Source: Ephemerocybe angulata (taxonomy: Eukaryota > Basidiomycota > Agaricomycetes > Agaricales > Psathyrellaceae). Taken from it: DNA of 64,000 bases. Within the stretch, counting starts at the first letter, position 1. Every line of letters begins with the position of its first letter. Below the pieces are notes generated by a model. It was not told the DNA's origin, made no database searches, and saw only the letters and a program-made list of their open reading frames with translations. The stretch lies in NCBI GenBank assembly GCA_013368325.1, contig JAACJK010000057.1, forward strand, positions 1,550,001 to 1,614,000, in the 5' to 3' direction. The position numbers and the translations under genes are program-made. Below, piece by piece: positions 33,733-44,274 of the stretch.

Positions 33733-35252
33733 ATGGTAAGATTTCGTCGCAGCCTACCTAACAGACCTTGTCCGACGTTTTCTTGCTCAGGTCTATGTCA
33801 ATAACAAAAAGTTTGCCTGGTAAGCCTCGGCCGCACTTCCCCGCCCTTCCCCTCGTCTAACAGTCAATAGCGAGTCCTGCATTAAGGGGCACAGATCCTC
33901 TTCTTGCCATCACACAGACCGCCCGCTATTCGAAATCAAGAAGAAAGGTCGCCCAGTCTCACAATGCACCAAGTGTCGGGAACTCCGCCAGTCCAAGAAG
34001 GTCCATTCCAAATGCACCTGCGACCCAAGTATCGACAGATCGAGGCAAGAACAGCTAGTCCCCCTGTCTGCAGGCTCTAAATGTGAGCCACCAGTGCCCT
34101 CGGTATGCCCCAGACTCATGAGGGATTTTAGCCAAGCGATACATCCCAATAGTCCCTGCCCTTCCGAATGGCCTGAAGGACGTCCTCCAACGCGCCAAAG
34201 CCCCCACATCTTCCCCCGACTCAAGACAGAAAGGTACTTGGGGCCATCATGCTCTGATCGTCGTACTATACTCACTGCGTATAGTTGATACCCTCCTGAA
34301 TCCCTGTTCATGCAGCGACCTATGGAATTGTCGCTGCTTAGCATCCGCGTCGACATCGCAACTGAGTAACGACGCTCCATACCTCAAATCCTTCACTCTC
34401 GATGCCCTTGCCCACGCTGCCTCTCTGCAATCATACGACGGTCGAATTCCCTTCCAGCCGTCCACCTCCACACAGATATCCAGGGTACGCACCCCAAGTC
34501 CCGTACAAGTCTCCCGCAAAAGGTCCAAGCGAAGCACCCATCGACACTCCCCCGGGCCATCCCTTCCTCCAATCCGCGTGTCTACGCCAGCCTACCCCTC
34601 CTTCTCCAACACACCATACCCCGAATTCAACGCCATGCCTCCCATGAGCGAAATAGTCTCGCTCGCTGGATCTGGCTGCACTTGCGGTGTCCAGTGTGCC
34701 TGCCCAGGCTGCATTGAACACCGTGGCCCAGAGCATGCTTCCCAAGACCACAGGGACTGCGCAGACGGTTGTGGAACCTGCATCGACTACAGTACTCGAG
34801 ACCTGGGTTATCGTCCTATGCTCAGGGAAGGGAACATTGGGATCGCTGTGGCTGAAAGTGTCTCAGCAAGCGCAGGCCCCAGCCCATCCCCGGGGTCACC
34901 GGCGTCGTTTCTCGATCGCTTCTACGCCAGGGCAGCAGCACTACCGCCTCCCCCTTTGCACCGCAGAGGTGGCCCCTTCGATTTCGCGGATACTTCTGGG
35001 AGCTACCGAACGGGGGACCCTCACCAGGCACCTATCTCCCTCCCCAAGTTGGACTGTTGCGGAGGTGCTTGCCTTTGCCCAAGCGATGGCTGTAACTGTG
35101 GCTCAAGCTGCGGCGGGGCATGCCTTGACCATCGCTTCCTTACGACCCGACCAGCCGAACCTTCCACCGAGGCGGCACATGCCTCTCCTTCGTCCTCTGC
35201 ACCAAGAAGAAGCTGCTGCGCCGGTAAGAACCCTGTCGCAGTGGTCGTATGA
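33733..35252 (+). CDS. Copper-fist transcription factor (Mac1/Cuf1 type)
   Basis: Model join(33733..33735,33791..33819,33871..34082,34132..34233,34285..35252), 437 aa. The coding part of exon 1 is the ATG alone; splicing gives M-V-Y-V-N-N-K-K-F-A-C, the invariant copper-fist start. The DNA-binding domain (residues 1-40) has CESCIKGHRSSSCHHTDRPL and KKGRP, i.e. the Zn ligands and minor-groove motif. A CxC...CRC cluster lies near residue 125. Two further Cys clusters are at the C-terminal side: CTCGVQCACPGCIEH (CxCx3CxCx2Cx2H) and CCGGACLCPSDGCNCGSSC, resembling the copper-sensing repeats of Mac1/Cuf1. The inferred role is copper-dependent control of copper and iron uptake or detoxification genes. 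Activator in low or high copper cannot be told from sequence. Confidence 0.93.
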
Positions 35253-35480
35253 TCATGAGCTTTCACGTTTTCGTATTCTATTAGGTGCTTTTCCTTGGAG
35301 TTCCAGTTTGATATTCTTCGTTGGACAATTCTCTTATTGGGTTTCCCTTCGCCATTAGTTATTGCGTTTGATTGGGAGCTGGTACAGAAAGTGTTTGTTT
35401 ATGCATAATAATAGCACGATCGTCGATGGGGGAGGCAGTATGAAAGTTCCTATCATCTCACTGGCGCGTCGACTTTCTAG
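35253..35480. other. Intergenic, convergent 3' flanks
   Basis: 228 bp between the stop codons of the copper-fist gene (+) and UBE2W (-). T-rich, no gene seen. Confidence 0.5.
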
Positions 35481-36532
35481 TTAGACTGTGTCGTCTGTGT
35501 CAAGGCAAAACAAAGCACTGTTAGCAAACGATGAAAGCGCGGTTAGTAGTGGCGAAAGTGGCGCACCATCGTAGTGGAAGCGAGTCTGCGGAATAAGCGA
35601 GTCGTTTCATGAGCAATCGAACAGGGTTTTTGGCTTTATGAAGCCCAGAAATGGCTCACCTTCTTTGGATTGTCGGGGGCAGTGCGAACGTATCGATCGT
35701 TGTCTGTTGGTCTGCGGGGAAGTAGGTTAGACAGGGGATGAAGTCAGGGTGACGATCGGGATATGTCCCGGGACTGAAACGATGCCTTACGGTTTCTTTT
35801 CCTGTTCCAAGTGAAGGGACAGTTGTGTGTGTGATGTCAGTGACGGGGCAGCTACGCTTCGCGAATTCGACATCTACCTTGCAAGAGGCCAGCATGCTCT
35901 GGAGAGTGACGCACACAGCGATAACGCTGAGGACTGGTGACCACTCGTTTCCAAGGATCGAGGCACAGATCTACACGGAACATACAGTCAGTTCGGTTAA
36001 TCCAGCAGCCATAGAGATACGCATACGTGTCCATTGGAGTATACATGCTGCAAAGAACCGATTAGCGACAGTGAACCGCGGGTGTGGCGAGGGAACTGCG
36101 AGACTAACTGGGTGGATAGGCGCTTCCATTCCTTCACCGACGACGAACTGCACAGCAGGCGACGATATCGGGTATTGCGAATCAAACCGGAATTGGAGGG
36201 TATATCTTTCGTTCTATATGGTTTCGCCTCGTTGTTAGGAAACTGCTGGGAAGGGCGTATCTTCCCCCACGGTCTGGGGATTGCATACCTGGTACAGTGA
36301 TTCGCCCATGACTTCAATGGTAAACCACCATGTCGCGAAGTCATCTGCTTTGACGAGTGTGATACCTGTTGGGTACATACACGCAGTCCACGACACGATG
36401 GATCGGATGGAGGAAACATGAGCACAAGATAGGAACACGATGTGGGGAAGCGGAGCACGCACCAACAGGGCATCCTTCACTGTGTATTTCCTTGAGTTCT
36501 TTGGCCAATCTTCGAGACGAGATGGAAGTCAT
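35481..36532 (-). CDS. UBE2W: Ubiquitin-conjugating enzyme E2 W
   Basis: Model of nine small exons, complement(join(35481..35494,35567..35585,35660..35711,35791..35801,35878..35970,36027..36047,36109..36213,36289..36365,36463..36532)), 153 aa (human UBE2W 151). This E2 attaches ubiquitin to protein N-termini rather than lysines. Motifs in order: SSRRLAKELKEIHSEGCPVG, FTIEVMGESLYQ, YTLQFRFDSQYPISSPAVQF, HPHVYSNGHICASIL with catalytic Cys93, WSPVLSVIAVCVTLQSML, then DNDRYVRTAPDNPKK and a TRFHYDDDTV end like the human WWYHDDTC tail. The HPN asparagine of typical E2s is His (HPH), as in UBE2W. An 11-nt micro-exon (35791-35801) is needed to restore phase and the EKK segment. Tandem with HEM3 on minus. 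Confidence 0.92.
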
Positions 36533-37092
36533 TTCCGAGTTCGCTGCTGAGTCCCTTGACAGTTGAAATCGTGGAGGTGGTAGGGTCAAAGCTGTAAACG
36601 GCGCTTTAAGAGGCACACTTGGCTCAACATGCCTATATCAATCTTCCCCTTTTAGTCAGAATGCCGGCTTGGTGACGGAGGTGATCACAGCCGTCCCATC
36701 CTCCCACCGACAGAGAGACCTCGAGAAAGATATTTATCTCTGTTCAAAAGCATAGCTGCCTTTCTTCTGCATACCGCGCGAGCCTTCAGCTGGTCGACTT
36801 GGAGGGACTAAGAGAGCAAGCAGGGCAACCGGAGGTGGCGGCGGGGAACCGGCAATCATACCTTCGTCGGCCAAATAGAGGCAAATACGAAAATAGGATA
36901 TAATCCGAAAAATGGAAGTTTGCAACTTAACCCAACCTCGTCGCTTTAGAGTCACTTGTCCTCCCGTCTAAGAGGGACTTCAGGCGCTCGTGATGAGGGA
37001 GAGAAACCCTTGACCGGTTACAACCGTATGCGTTCTTTGTTTCATATACGACGTGCTCGTCTTGGTACATATCTTCTATTATACAATCCAAT
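36533..37092. other. Intergenic, upstream of UBE2W
   Basis: 560 bp between UBE2W start and HEM3 stop, both on minus. No gene, repeat or clear TATA box seen. Confidence 0.4.
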
Positions 37093-38248
37093 CTACGATG
37101 CTGCCCTCACTTCGTCCTCCGCTTTGGCCTGCACTATCCGACGATCCCTCTCAACGTTAATATCCTCCAAGATCTTCTCGGCGCCGGATGAGAGAAGGAC
37201 TTGTGCAAGTTTTGTCCCGACTTCCTCCGCGTCTTCGGGGCCGGCCACCTTCTGCTCGATCGTGTGCTGGACGTGTTGTTCTCCATTCAAAGCTGTAACG
37301 CACCCAGTCACCTTGAGAAGGTCTCCCTGCAGTTCTGTCGAGACTCCGACTGGCACGCTGCATCCTCCCTCCAAGACCCTGAGGCAGGCACGTTCCGCCA
37401 GACACTTCAGTTGAGTCTCGCGATGCGTGAGTTTCTTGCAAACTTCGATGGCCTCCGTATCATCGCTGCGCACTTCAACAGCAAGAGCACCTTGCGACAC
37501 CGCGTAAAACATGGTTGGGGGGTGCAGATCGGCAGTCACTCGATCGCCGAATCCCAAGCGAACGAGGCCAGCTTTCGCCAGAACCAACGCGGCGTACGGA
37601 CCATCAGGAGCATCAAGCTTTGCTAGGCGCGTGTTCCTTATGACTTATTAGTATCGCCCAGCGCGCAGCAATTGAGACCAAACTCACAAGTTTCCTCGCT
37701 TTAAAGATCAGAAAGTGAGCTTAGATGCAAGATATTGTGCAGATCGAGAGGGGGAAACGTACAACGTCCAAAAACTTCAGCTTCGGGTAATTCCTCTTCA
37801 ACTGCGCAACCCTGCGGACACTGCTCGTCCCCACAACGCTTCCCGCAGGCAATTCTTCCAAACTCTTCCAAGGTGCTCCGCTCTTCACAACCAGACTGTC
37901 GACCGGGTCTTCCCTTTCCAAAATAGCGGCGATCGTGCAGCCTTCGGGAAGGGTGGTAGGGACGTCCTTGAGACAATGGACGAGGACATCAACATCTTTC
38001 TCCTTCAGCGCCACCTCCAACTCCTTCGTCCACAGAGCCTTCCCTCCGAGGAGGTAGAGCGCCTGCGATTGGTTTTTATCGCCAGCCGTGCTCATAAACG
38101 CGGTAGTAAACTTGGGTGTCGATTCCGATCCCGAGTCGGCAAAGATACTTTGGAAGGCATCGCGGACGCTGTTGGTTTGGATCTGGGCCAATTGGGAGTT
38201 TCTTGATGCGAGGACAAAGGTCCTCCCGTTCGATGTCGTCGTACTCAT
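37093..38248 (-). CDS. HEM3: Porphobilinogen deaminase (hydroxymethylbilane synthase)
   Basis: Model complement(join(37093..37636,37688..37698,37763..38248)), 346 aa (yeast Hem3 327). It polymerises four porphobilinogen units to hydroxymethylbilane, third step of haem synthesis after ALA formation, in the cytosol. N-terminal FVLASRNSQLAQIQTNSVRD, FTTAFMSTAGDK, GGKALWTKELEVAL, VHCLKDVPTTLPEG and GTSSVRRVAQLKR form domains 1 and 2. The dipyrromethane cofactor cysteine is Cys258 in RVLEGGCSVPVGV. The middle exon is only 11 nt, encoding R-G-N plus part of Leu, and joins FLDVRGNLNTRL, a conserved active-site segment, in phase. Confidence 0.97.
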
Positions 38249-38624
38249 GGTCTAGTCGATTGGTAGGATGGAAAGCAATGCGCAGGTGCGGGGCTCGGTA
38301 ACGTCCCCCGCTGCGGCGGCGCTTTGATCTTGCCAGGCGAACCACGTGGATCTAATCATTTACCGAATTCAGGTTCGCCGGCGCCATCGCGACGCGAGTC
38401 GGACAAACACCCTCAGCCACAGTCGCAAGCTTGAGAAAACCTGCTTGCTTTGCATATGTTCCTGGTGACGGATTACAGAAAAAGTAAGGTAACGCTAATG
38501 ATTATCTGTTGGTTGCTGTTCTGCTTGTTACCCTGTGGATCAGAATACAAATTATCGGAGAGAAGCTCACGGAAGCTCGCGGTTAAAGGGACTAAAGGCT
38601 TTTACGACATCGAGCAATACCCGC

Positions 38625-38632
38625 TATATAAG
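38625..38632 (+). promoter_or_regulatory. TATA box of triple-domain secreted gene
   Basis: TATATAAG, 219 nt upstream of the ATG at 38844. The same octamer and leader length precede the secreted-protein gene at 5114. Confidence 0.6.
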
Positions 38633-38781
38633 CAACCCCAGGGTTGAACATGGTTCAAGTTCCTTTTGTTTCTTCCCTTTCCTCACTCTTTCCAACAGCG
38701 CTTGCGCTGCTTCACTTTCCTTGACACTTTCTTTCAGCCCTCTGGAAGAGGTCTTCTCACGTTCTTTCTGTATCTTCGAAG

Positions 38782-38831
38782 GTACGCTGTGCTCTCTGGA
38801 AGTGTCTGCCTTCAATCTAATCCCGCGGCAG
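38782..38831 (+). other. Probable 5'UTR intron
   Basis: GTACGC donor after CGAAG, CTAAT branch-like word and GGCAG acceptor; 50 nt, ending 12 nt before the start codon. Confidence 0.45.
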
Positions 38832-38843
38832 CGTTTTGGAAGG

Positions 38844-41447
38844 ATGTCTTTCATTGTTTCATCACTCCTTCTCGCGTCTCTTATTTCTGGCGGGTATGGC
38901 CGTCCCGTAGAGCTGCGCCAAGCGGCCCCGGAGGTCTTCAAGCTCCCCATTCCAGCAGAAGGTCCAGGTCCGTCCTTTCTGCTACCCCTCCATAGCTTAA
39001 TTTGTCACTTACTTCTGACTAGGTCCTACCTTCGATGCAACTGCGACGAGGGTAGCCACAAATGCACAGATTCGGAACGCCGCATCTCCGGATCTATGCT
39101 TCGACGTCTCCGATTTCCGGGCTGGAGACTTCCGCTTCAACCTCGTTCCTCTGGCCCTCAAGCCTTGCAATCCCTCCATCGATGGCCAAAAGTTTGATTT
39201 AATCACCAAGGTTATTTTTGGGATCTGACAGATCTGTTCCTTTGCATCTACTGGTAACCCATATACTGACTAGTCAATGTGCGTTTATCCATCAGGGTGC
39301 TCACAACAACAACCAAGATGGGACGAAGACTTTGATTGTTTCAAGCCAGCAGTTTACCTGCGTTGACCGCAGAGGCAACAAGAATGATCGTACCCGTCCT
39401 GGGCTATTTGCATGTGGTAAGATCCAAGCCCCACTTCCCTTCACCGAGCATTGAGCTGACATACTTGCAGGCGGTCGCGCTGTCGGTGACGGTGAAACAA
39501 CCGACGACCAGCAGTTCTTCTTCAATTTGAATGGGACTGCCACTACTGGGTTTACGTTGGTCAAAGATTCGAAGAATCAGGGTGTTGGTGCTGGAAACGC
39601 CTGCATGACCCTCAACAAGGACGGCTTCGTCAGCAACACCCCTTGCTCGCCTCCCAATTTCACGCCTGAACAGACATGGATTATTGGCGATGCTCCTGCC
39701 GGATCGCCTCCACCCACGGTTCCAGATGCATCTACATCCGTGGGCAGTACTTCTCAGCCAGCCAGCACAACGGCGACAAGTACGTCATCCTCGAGTAGTC
39801 CTTCACCGACTTCTACTTCGTCATCGGCAAGCACTCCCTCGAGCACACCAGGAGCACCTGAAAAGTTTGTATTGCCCGCGCCTGGAAATGATGGTCCGGG
39901 TCCCACCTTCGATGCATCTGCAACCCGTGCTGCTACTGCTGCTCATATCAGGAATGCTGGATCTCCCAATCTCTGCTTCGACGTCTCAGATTTCCGTGCA
40001 GGGGACTTCAGATTCAATCTTGTGCCCATAGCCCTAAAGACCTGTGACGCAGCGACTGACGGGCAGAAGTTCGACCTCATCACCAAGGGTGCGCACAACA
40101 ACGTGCAGGACGGGAGCAGGACGATCATCGTCTCTAGCCAGCAATTTACTTGTGTAGACAGAAGGAGCAACATCAAGGACCGAACGCGTCCTGGTCTTTT
40201 CGCGTGTGGTGAGTGAAAGAACTTTACTCTGAAACACCTGGAATGTCTACTGACTTTGCTTCTCTCCAATGTAGGAGGCCGAGCTGCTGGAGATGGCGAA
40301 ACGACGGCCGATCAGCAGTACTTCTTCGACCAAAAAGCCACCATCGCTGGAGGAATCGGCTTCCCATTGGTCCAAAACTCAGTCAACAATGGTGTTGGTC
40401 CCGGAAACCAATGCCTCACCCTGGACGCAGACGGCTTCTTGAGGAACACCCCTTGCTCGCCCCCTAACTTCAGTCCTGAGCAGACGTGGATCGTAGGCGA
40501 TCTCGGGAACGGTGTGGTCCCAGCCACCCCGCCGCAGGCAAGCCCCGTGAATCCGAGCCCTGTTGCATCAAGCCCAAGCTCCCTCGAACCCACTCAAAGC
40601 TCTTGCCAGGGTACTACCGTGACTGCGACCTCCACGGTAACGGTGACAGTGACCTCTCAGCCCCAAGCGACTGCCGCTCCATCCAGCTCTGCTGCAACAT
40701 CATCCCCAACTAGTACCTCAAGTTCTACTTTGGTCGCCGCACCTTCGCCTACAACCAAGCCAGACGTCTTCGTTCTGCCCAAGCCAGAGGAGGGTCCGGG
40801 TAAGTTGCCTCACCGCTATAGTTTTTTCGCACTCAAGTAACGGGGGACTGGGTGTACCATAGGTCCTACCTTCGACAACACTGCAACCCGCGCAGCGAAG
40901 TCCGTGCAAATCCGCAGTGCCGCCAGTGATACCTGTTTCGATGTCTCCAACTTCAAAGCAGGCGACTTCCGTTTCAACCTGGTGCCAGTCGCACTGAAAA
41001 AATGCGATGCAACAGTCGATGGACAAAAGTTCGACCTCATTACCAAGGTATGAGCAGTTAGGCCTCGATTTGCGGTCCCTACTCATATTCTCTGAACAGG
41101 GAGCGCATAATGACGTTGCGGACGGAAGCCGAACCCTCATTGTTTCCAGTCAACAATTCACCTGTGTCGACCGTAGAAGCAACATCAACGACCGGACGCG
41201 TCCCGGACTCTTTGCCTGTGGCGGACGCGCAGCTGGAGACGGTGGAACCACTGCCGATCAGCAATACTTCTTCAACAAAGCGGGCGACCTCGGAAAGGGA
41301 ATTGGATTCCCTCTTGTCAGAGATGCTGTTAACAACGGCGTCGGGCCTGGAAACAAGTGCCTGACTCTCAAGGCAGACGGGTTCCTAAGCAACGAACCCT
41401 GCTCTCCCCCCAACTTTTCACCGGAGCAGACTTGGATCGTTGGGTAG
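38844..41447 (+). CDS. Secreted protein with three tandem lectin-like domains
   Basis: Model join(38844..38967,39023..39210,39296..39416,39471..40208,40275..40799,40863..41047,41100..41447), 742 aa. Signal peptide MSFIVSSLLLASLISGGYG. Three copies of a ~180-residue domain start near residues 42, 288 and 566. Each has GPTFDxxATRxA, CFDVSxFxAGDFRFNLVPxALK, GQKFDLITKGAHN, SSQQFTCVDRR, RTRPGLFACGGRA, TTxDQQxFF, and CSPPNFxPEQTWI. The layout of Cys and the QQF/GNxC/DGF signatures recall a ricin-type beta-trefoil, but I cannot confirm the fold. The linkers are long Ser/Thr/Pro tracts, probably O-glycosylated. It should be exported to the wall or medium. No catalytic motif seen. Function unknown; carbohydrate binding is an inference. 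Confidence 0.85.
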
Positions 41448-41697
41448 ATAGAGTGTTGTGATTTTCTTTGTATTTCGTCCAAGCACACTAGCTAGAAGAA
41501 AAAGAGACACGGTTATACTATTACATGACGAGACGGGCGGGTGAGGGGAGGTATATTTAAACGGCCAAATGTTACACTGAAGTTACGCCGGCCGTACCGT
41601 AGTACGGTACTGTGATAAATAGGCGAATAAGAAACCTTGGGCGCAATGAACAGTTAGAGATACATCATATCTTAAGCAGGTTCAAGTCCATCCGAGC
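41448..41697. other. Convergent 3' flanks with inverted repeat
   Basis: 250 bp between the stop codons of the triple-domain gene (+) and the RanBPM gene (-). Contains a perfect inverted repeat at 41594-41610. Confidence 0.5.
41594..41610. repeat. Perfect inverted repeat, 8-bp arms with 1-nt spacer
   Basis: GTACCGTA, G, TACGGTAC. Too tight for an RNA hairpin, so if functional it is more likely a protein-binding dyad. It lies between two convergent genes. Confidence 0.6.
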
Positions 41698-44274
41698 TCA
41701 AGCATCGAGCAGTTCGCGCCGCAGATCCGCAAAGGCTGCAGCCCCTTCACCGAGCGCCCCGAGTTGGGTTATGCAAGCCGAGGTGTGACGATACAGCGTC
41801 TCCAGAGCAGGTCGAGCAGGTCGCCCTTGTGATTCTGGAATATATGTCAGGTTTTTGTGCAACCAGAGTAGATCAAAGCTCACTTAGGATCGCCTGGTTC
41901 AATTCGCTTGCCAGCCTAACTCGCGCTTCTACGCTTACGAACTCGGCCGTTTCCCCTCCCACTCTAAGGAGGTCTTCCCAAGCAAGGATACCGAAGGTTT
42001 GCTTGACCAGTTGTTTGACCTCAGATCTTGTATCGCCTTTGTAGTCGTCGGAAAGTGATTGGCCGTACACGATGGCAGCACTCAAGGCGGCCTCGTACTG
42101 CGCAGTAGAAACGAGACCGCCAAATCCATCCGCCTTTTGCTTTCCAGCACGCACAGAATCGGGCTCCAGCCTCGAAGGTATGGTATCAGTATCCCCGCTA
42201 CCAACAGCTAGCGTGTTTGGCATGGACTCGTTGTGGCCTGCGCCATCGTCATCCACGTCCATGTCCATGCTCTCTTCGAACCAATCTCCGTCGGTACTGG
42301 GAGGGATCGAAGGGACGACTGCAGCTGGAGTCACGAAGGGGGGTTCCGTCCGAGGAGTGTCTCTATCCTTCGCGAGTTCCATCTCTTTCTTCATGGCCGC
42401 TGACTCAAGGATAAGTTCCACAAACTTCCTGCATCGCAACTTGAAAAGCATGAGGCTCGCCTCAGCTTTCAAGACCGTAGGGTGATACTTCTCCGTGTCT
42501 GAGATCGCTAGATCGATATCTCCCTTGACGACGGCACTGACAATGCGAGTTCGCCTCTCGATGTCGTCCTCGAGATTGTCTTCGGTAAAGCTTTCTTTGA
42601 TGGGAGAAGCGGCAGCCATGTCGAAATCCTTGTCGTCGCTGACCGCTGACTTGGACCTAATCACGACGTCTTGGTGCTTTTGGAAAGCTCGAACCGTCTT
42701 GGAATACCCGTGGTGAATGAGATACGACAATACCAGTTTGTTGAGGACGACCTTCGACTCTTCTTCGGATACCGCCGCCTTTGGGGTAGCAGATGAAGCG
42801 GAGGTACCCGGTTTAAGAATACTCGTGTATAGCGGCGTTGCCATAATTCTGTTCCATGCAGCCGTCTTTTGCTGTTGAACATGATTTTCGATGTCAAATT
42901 TGAAGGCTTCGTGGCCGAAATTGACCCGGATGGAGTCTCCCGAATGTTGAAGTCCAACGGAGGGGAATAGGTCGATATCGCTCCCAACCCTTTCAAAGAC
43001 GTTCCCTGCGCCAAGATGTCAGTCAACCTTCGCACCTTTCAGGTAAAGGCGGGTAACATACCGAGAAAATGTCCGTTTTTGGTATAGAAGGCTCGGTGGG
43101 TAGAGAAGTCAATACCACATCCAACGATGTCGCCATCTGGTATCAATTTCCCGTCAGTTGAGAGCGCTTGCACTGTACCGAAAGGACGTACTGCCATAGG
43201 TTTGAGAGTAAGTGTTTCCTTCTCTCTGGGAATGGAATGAATTTCCATCGTCGCCGTGGTAGCCCCATGATGCTGATTCCCAGCCGGGGAGACGGTTAAA
43301 CTTGACCCTGGGCCCAGCGAAGCTATCTCACAGATCAGATCGAAGCCTGAGTACTGAGCATCGATGCATAACTTACCCTATGCTGACATGACTGTTGCGG
43401 CAGTATAAGATACTTTCACTGCCGAGTTAAGATACAGAGTACTCACGCCTTCGTGTCTTTGCTCCGCACCTCCACTTCATAGTAATAAGTCCCACACGCA
43501 GGAGGTACCGGGTCATCAGTCCTGGCGGACGCGCCGTCTTTGTCCCCATTACCTACTATTGCCCTATCAGCATCAGATGCAATGCAGCAGCAGTAACCTG
43601 AAGAACTTGGACTAACTGGCATAAGTAAGGTCACGCCCATCTTGGGAAATGGTGAGATGTGTGGACCTGTCCGTTACACTCCACTTGGTAGGAAGATTAA
43701 ATACGTTAGCTGGCAAAGACGGCGTGGAAGGGGCCTGGACCCGGCGCGGGGGAGTGCTGCTTTCATCGTCGCTGTCCGTCGTTGAAGGAGTCATTGCAGG
43801 AGCCGGGGTAGATGCGTCCTTCCGAGGAATCGCAAATGACAACTCGCTGTGAAGGGCGTCTCTGAAGGTCGAATGGTCGAGATATGCAGGTCTCGCAAAG
43901 GTCTCCGGGGCCAGGACCACGGCTGGTTGATCCGCATGGGAGCTTGAAGACACTCTAGGGGTTGGCCGTCCAGGGTAGCCAGATGTGCTCGCCCTGCGAC
44001 CCTGGCCAGCCGATAGAGTCGGTGGGCAGTATTCTGAGGGTTGGGCAGGCGCTCCCCGTATGACCCTCGGCTCATAGGGCAGACGAACAGAAGTCCTTGA
44101 GGAGGACGATGATCTGGGAACCGACCGGGTCAACGACGGCGGGGAAGTGGCGAACGACGACGACGAGATGCGGGTGCGAGATGAGGGAATAGAAATGGCA
44201 TTCTCAATGCTTCGTGTGTTGGAAGGTGGCATTGGAATTGGGATGCTGGACACCCTGGATGGTCTGGACGCCAT
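41698..44274 (-). CDS. GID1: RanBPM-like SPRY-LisH-CTLH-CRA protein (GID complex Gid1/Vid30 type)
   Basis: Model complement(join(41698..41834,41884..43005,43062..43136,43192..43307,43377..43391,43447..43555,43617..44274)), 743 aa. Probable scaffold of the GID/CTLH E3 ubiquitin ligase. The N-terminal ~190 residues are Ser/Arg/Pro-rich. The SPRY domain follows (CGTYYYEVEVRSKD, LPGWESASWGYHGDDGNSF, GDIVGCGIDFSTHRAFYTKNG, LFPSVGLQHSGDSIRVNFG). Then come LisH (LNKLVLSYLIHHGYSKTVRA), CTLH (RRTRIVSAVVKGDIDLAIS) and CRA (AALSAAIVYGQSL to the C-terminus). A 15-nt micro-exon (43377-43391) encodes HVSI within SPRY. The ATG at 44274 leaves only 85 bp to the divergent UMP1 start. Paralogues with this architecture exist, so Gid1 identity is likely but not certain. 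Confidence 0.88.

Larger units (their letters stand above)
38249..38843. other. Divergent promoter region HEM3/secreted triple-domain gene
   Basis: 595 bp. Holds TATATAAG at 38625-38632 and a probable 5'UTR intron at 38782-38831 for the + strand gene. No gene seen. Confidence 0.5.

Noticed and set aside
41679..41690. GGTTCAAGTCC word resembling a tRNA B box
   Set aside because: No matching A box or acceptor-stem pairing upstream; it overlaps the 3' end of the RanBPM-type gene.
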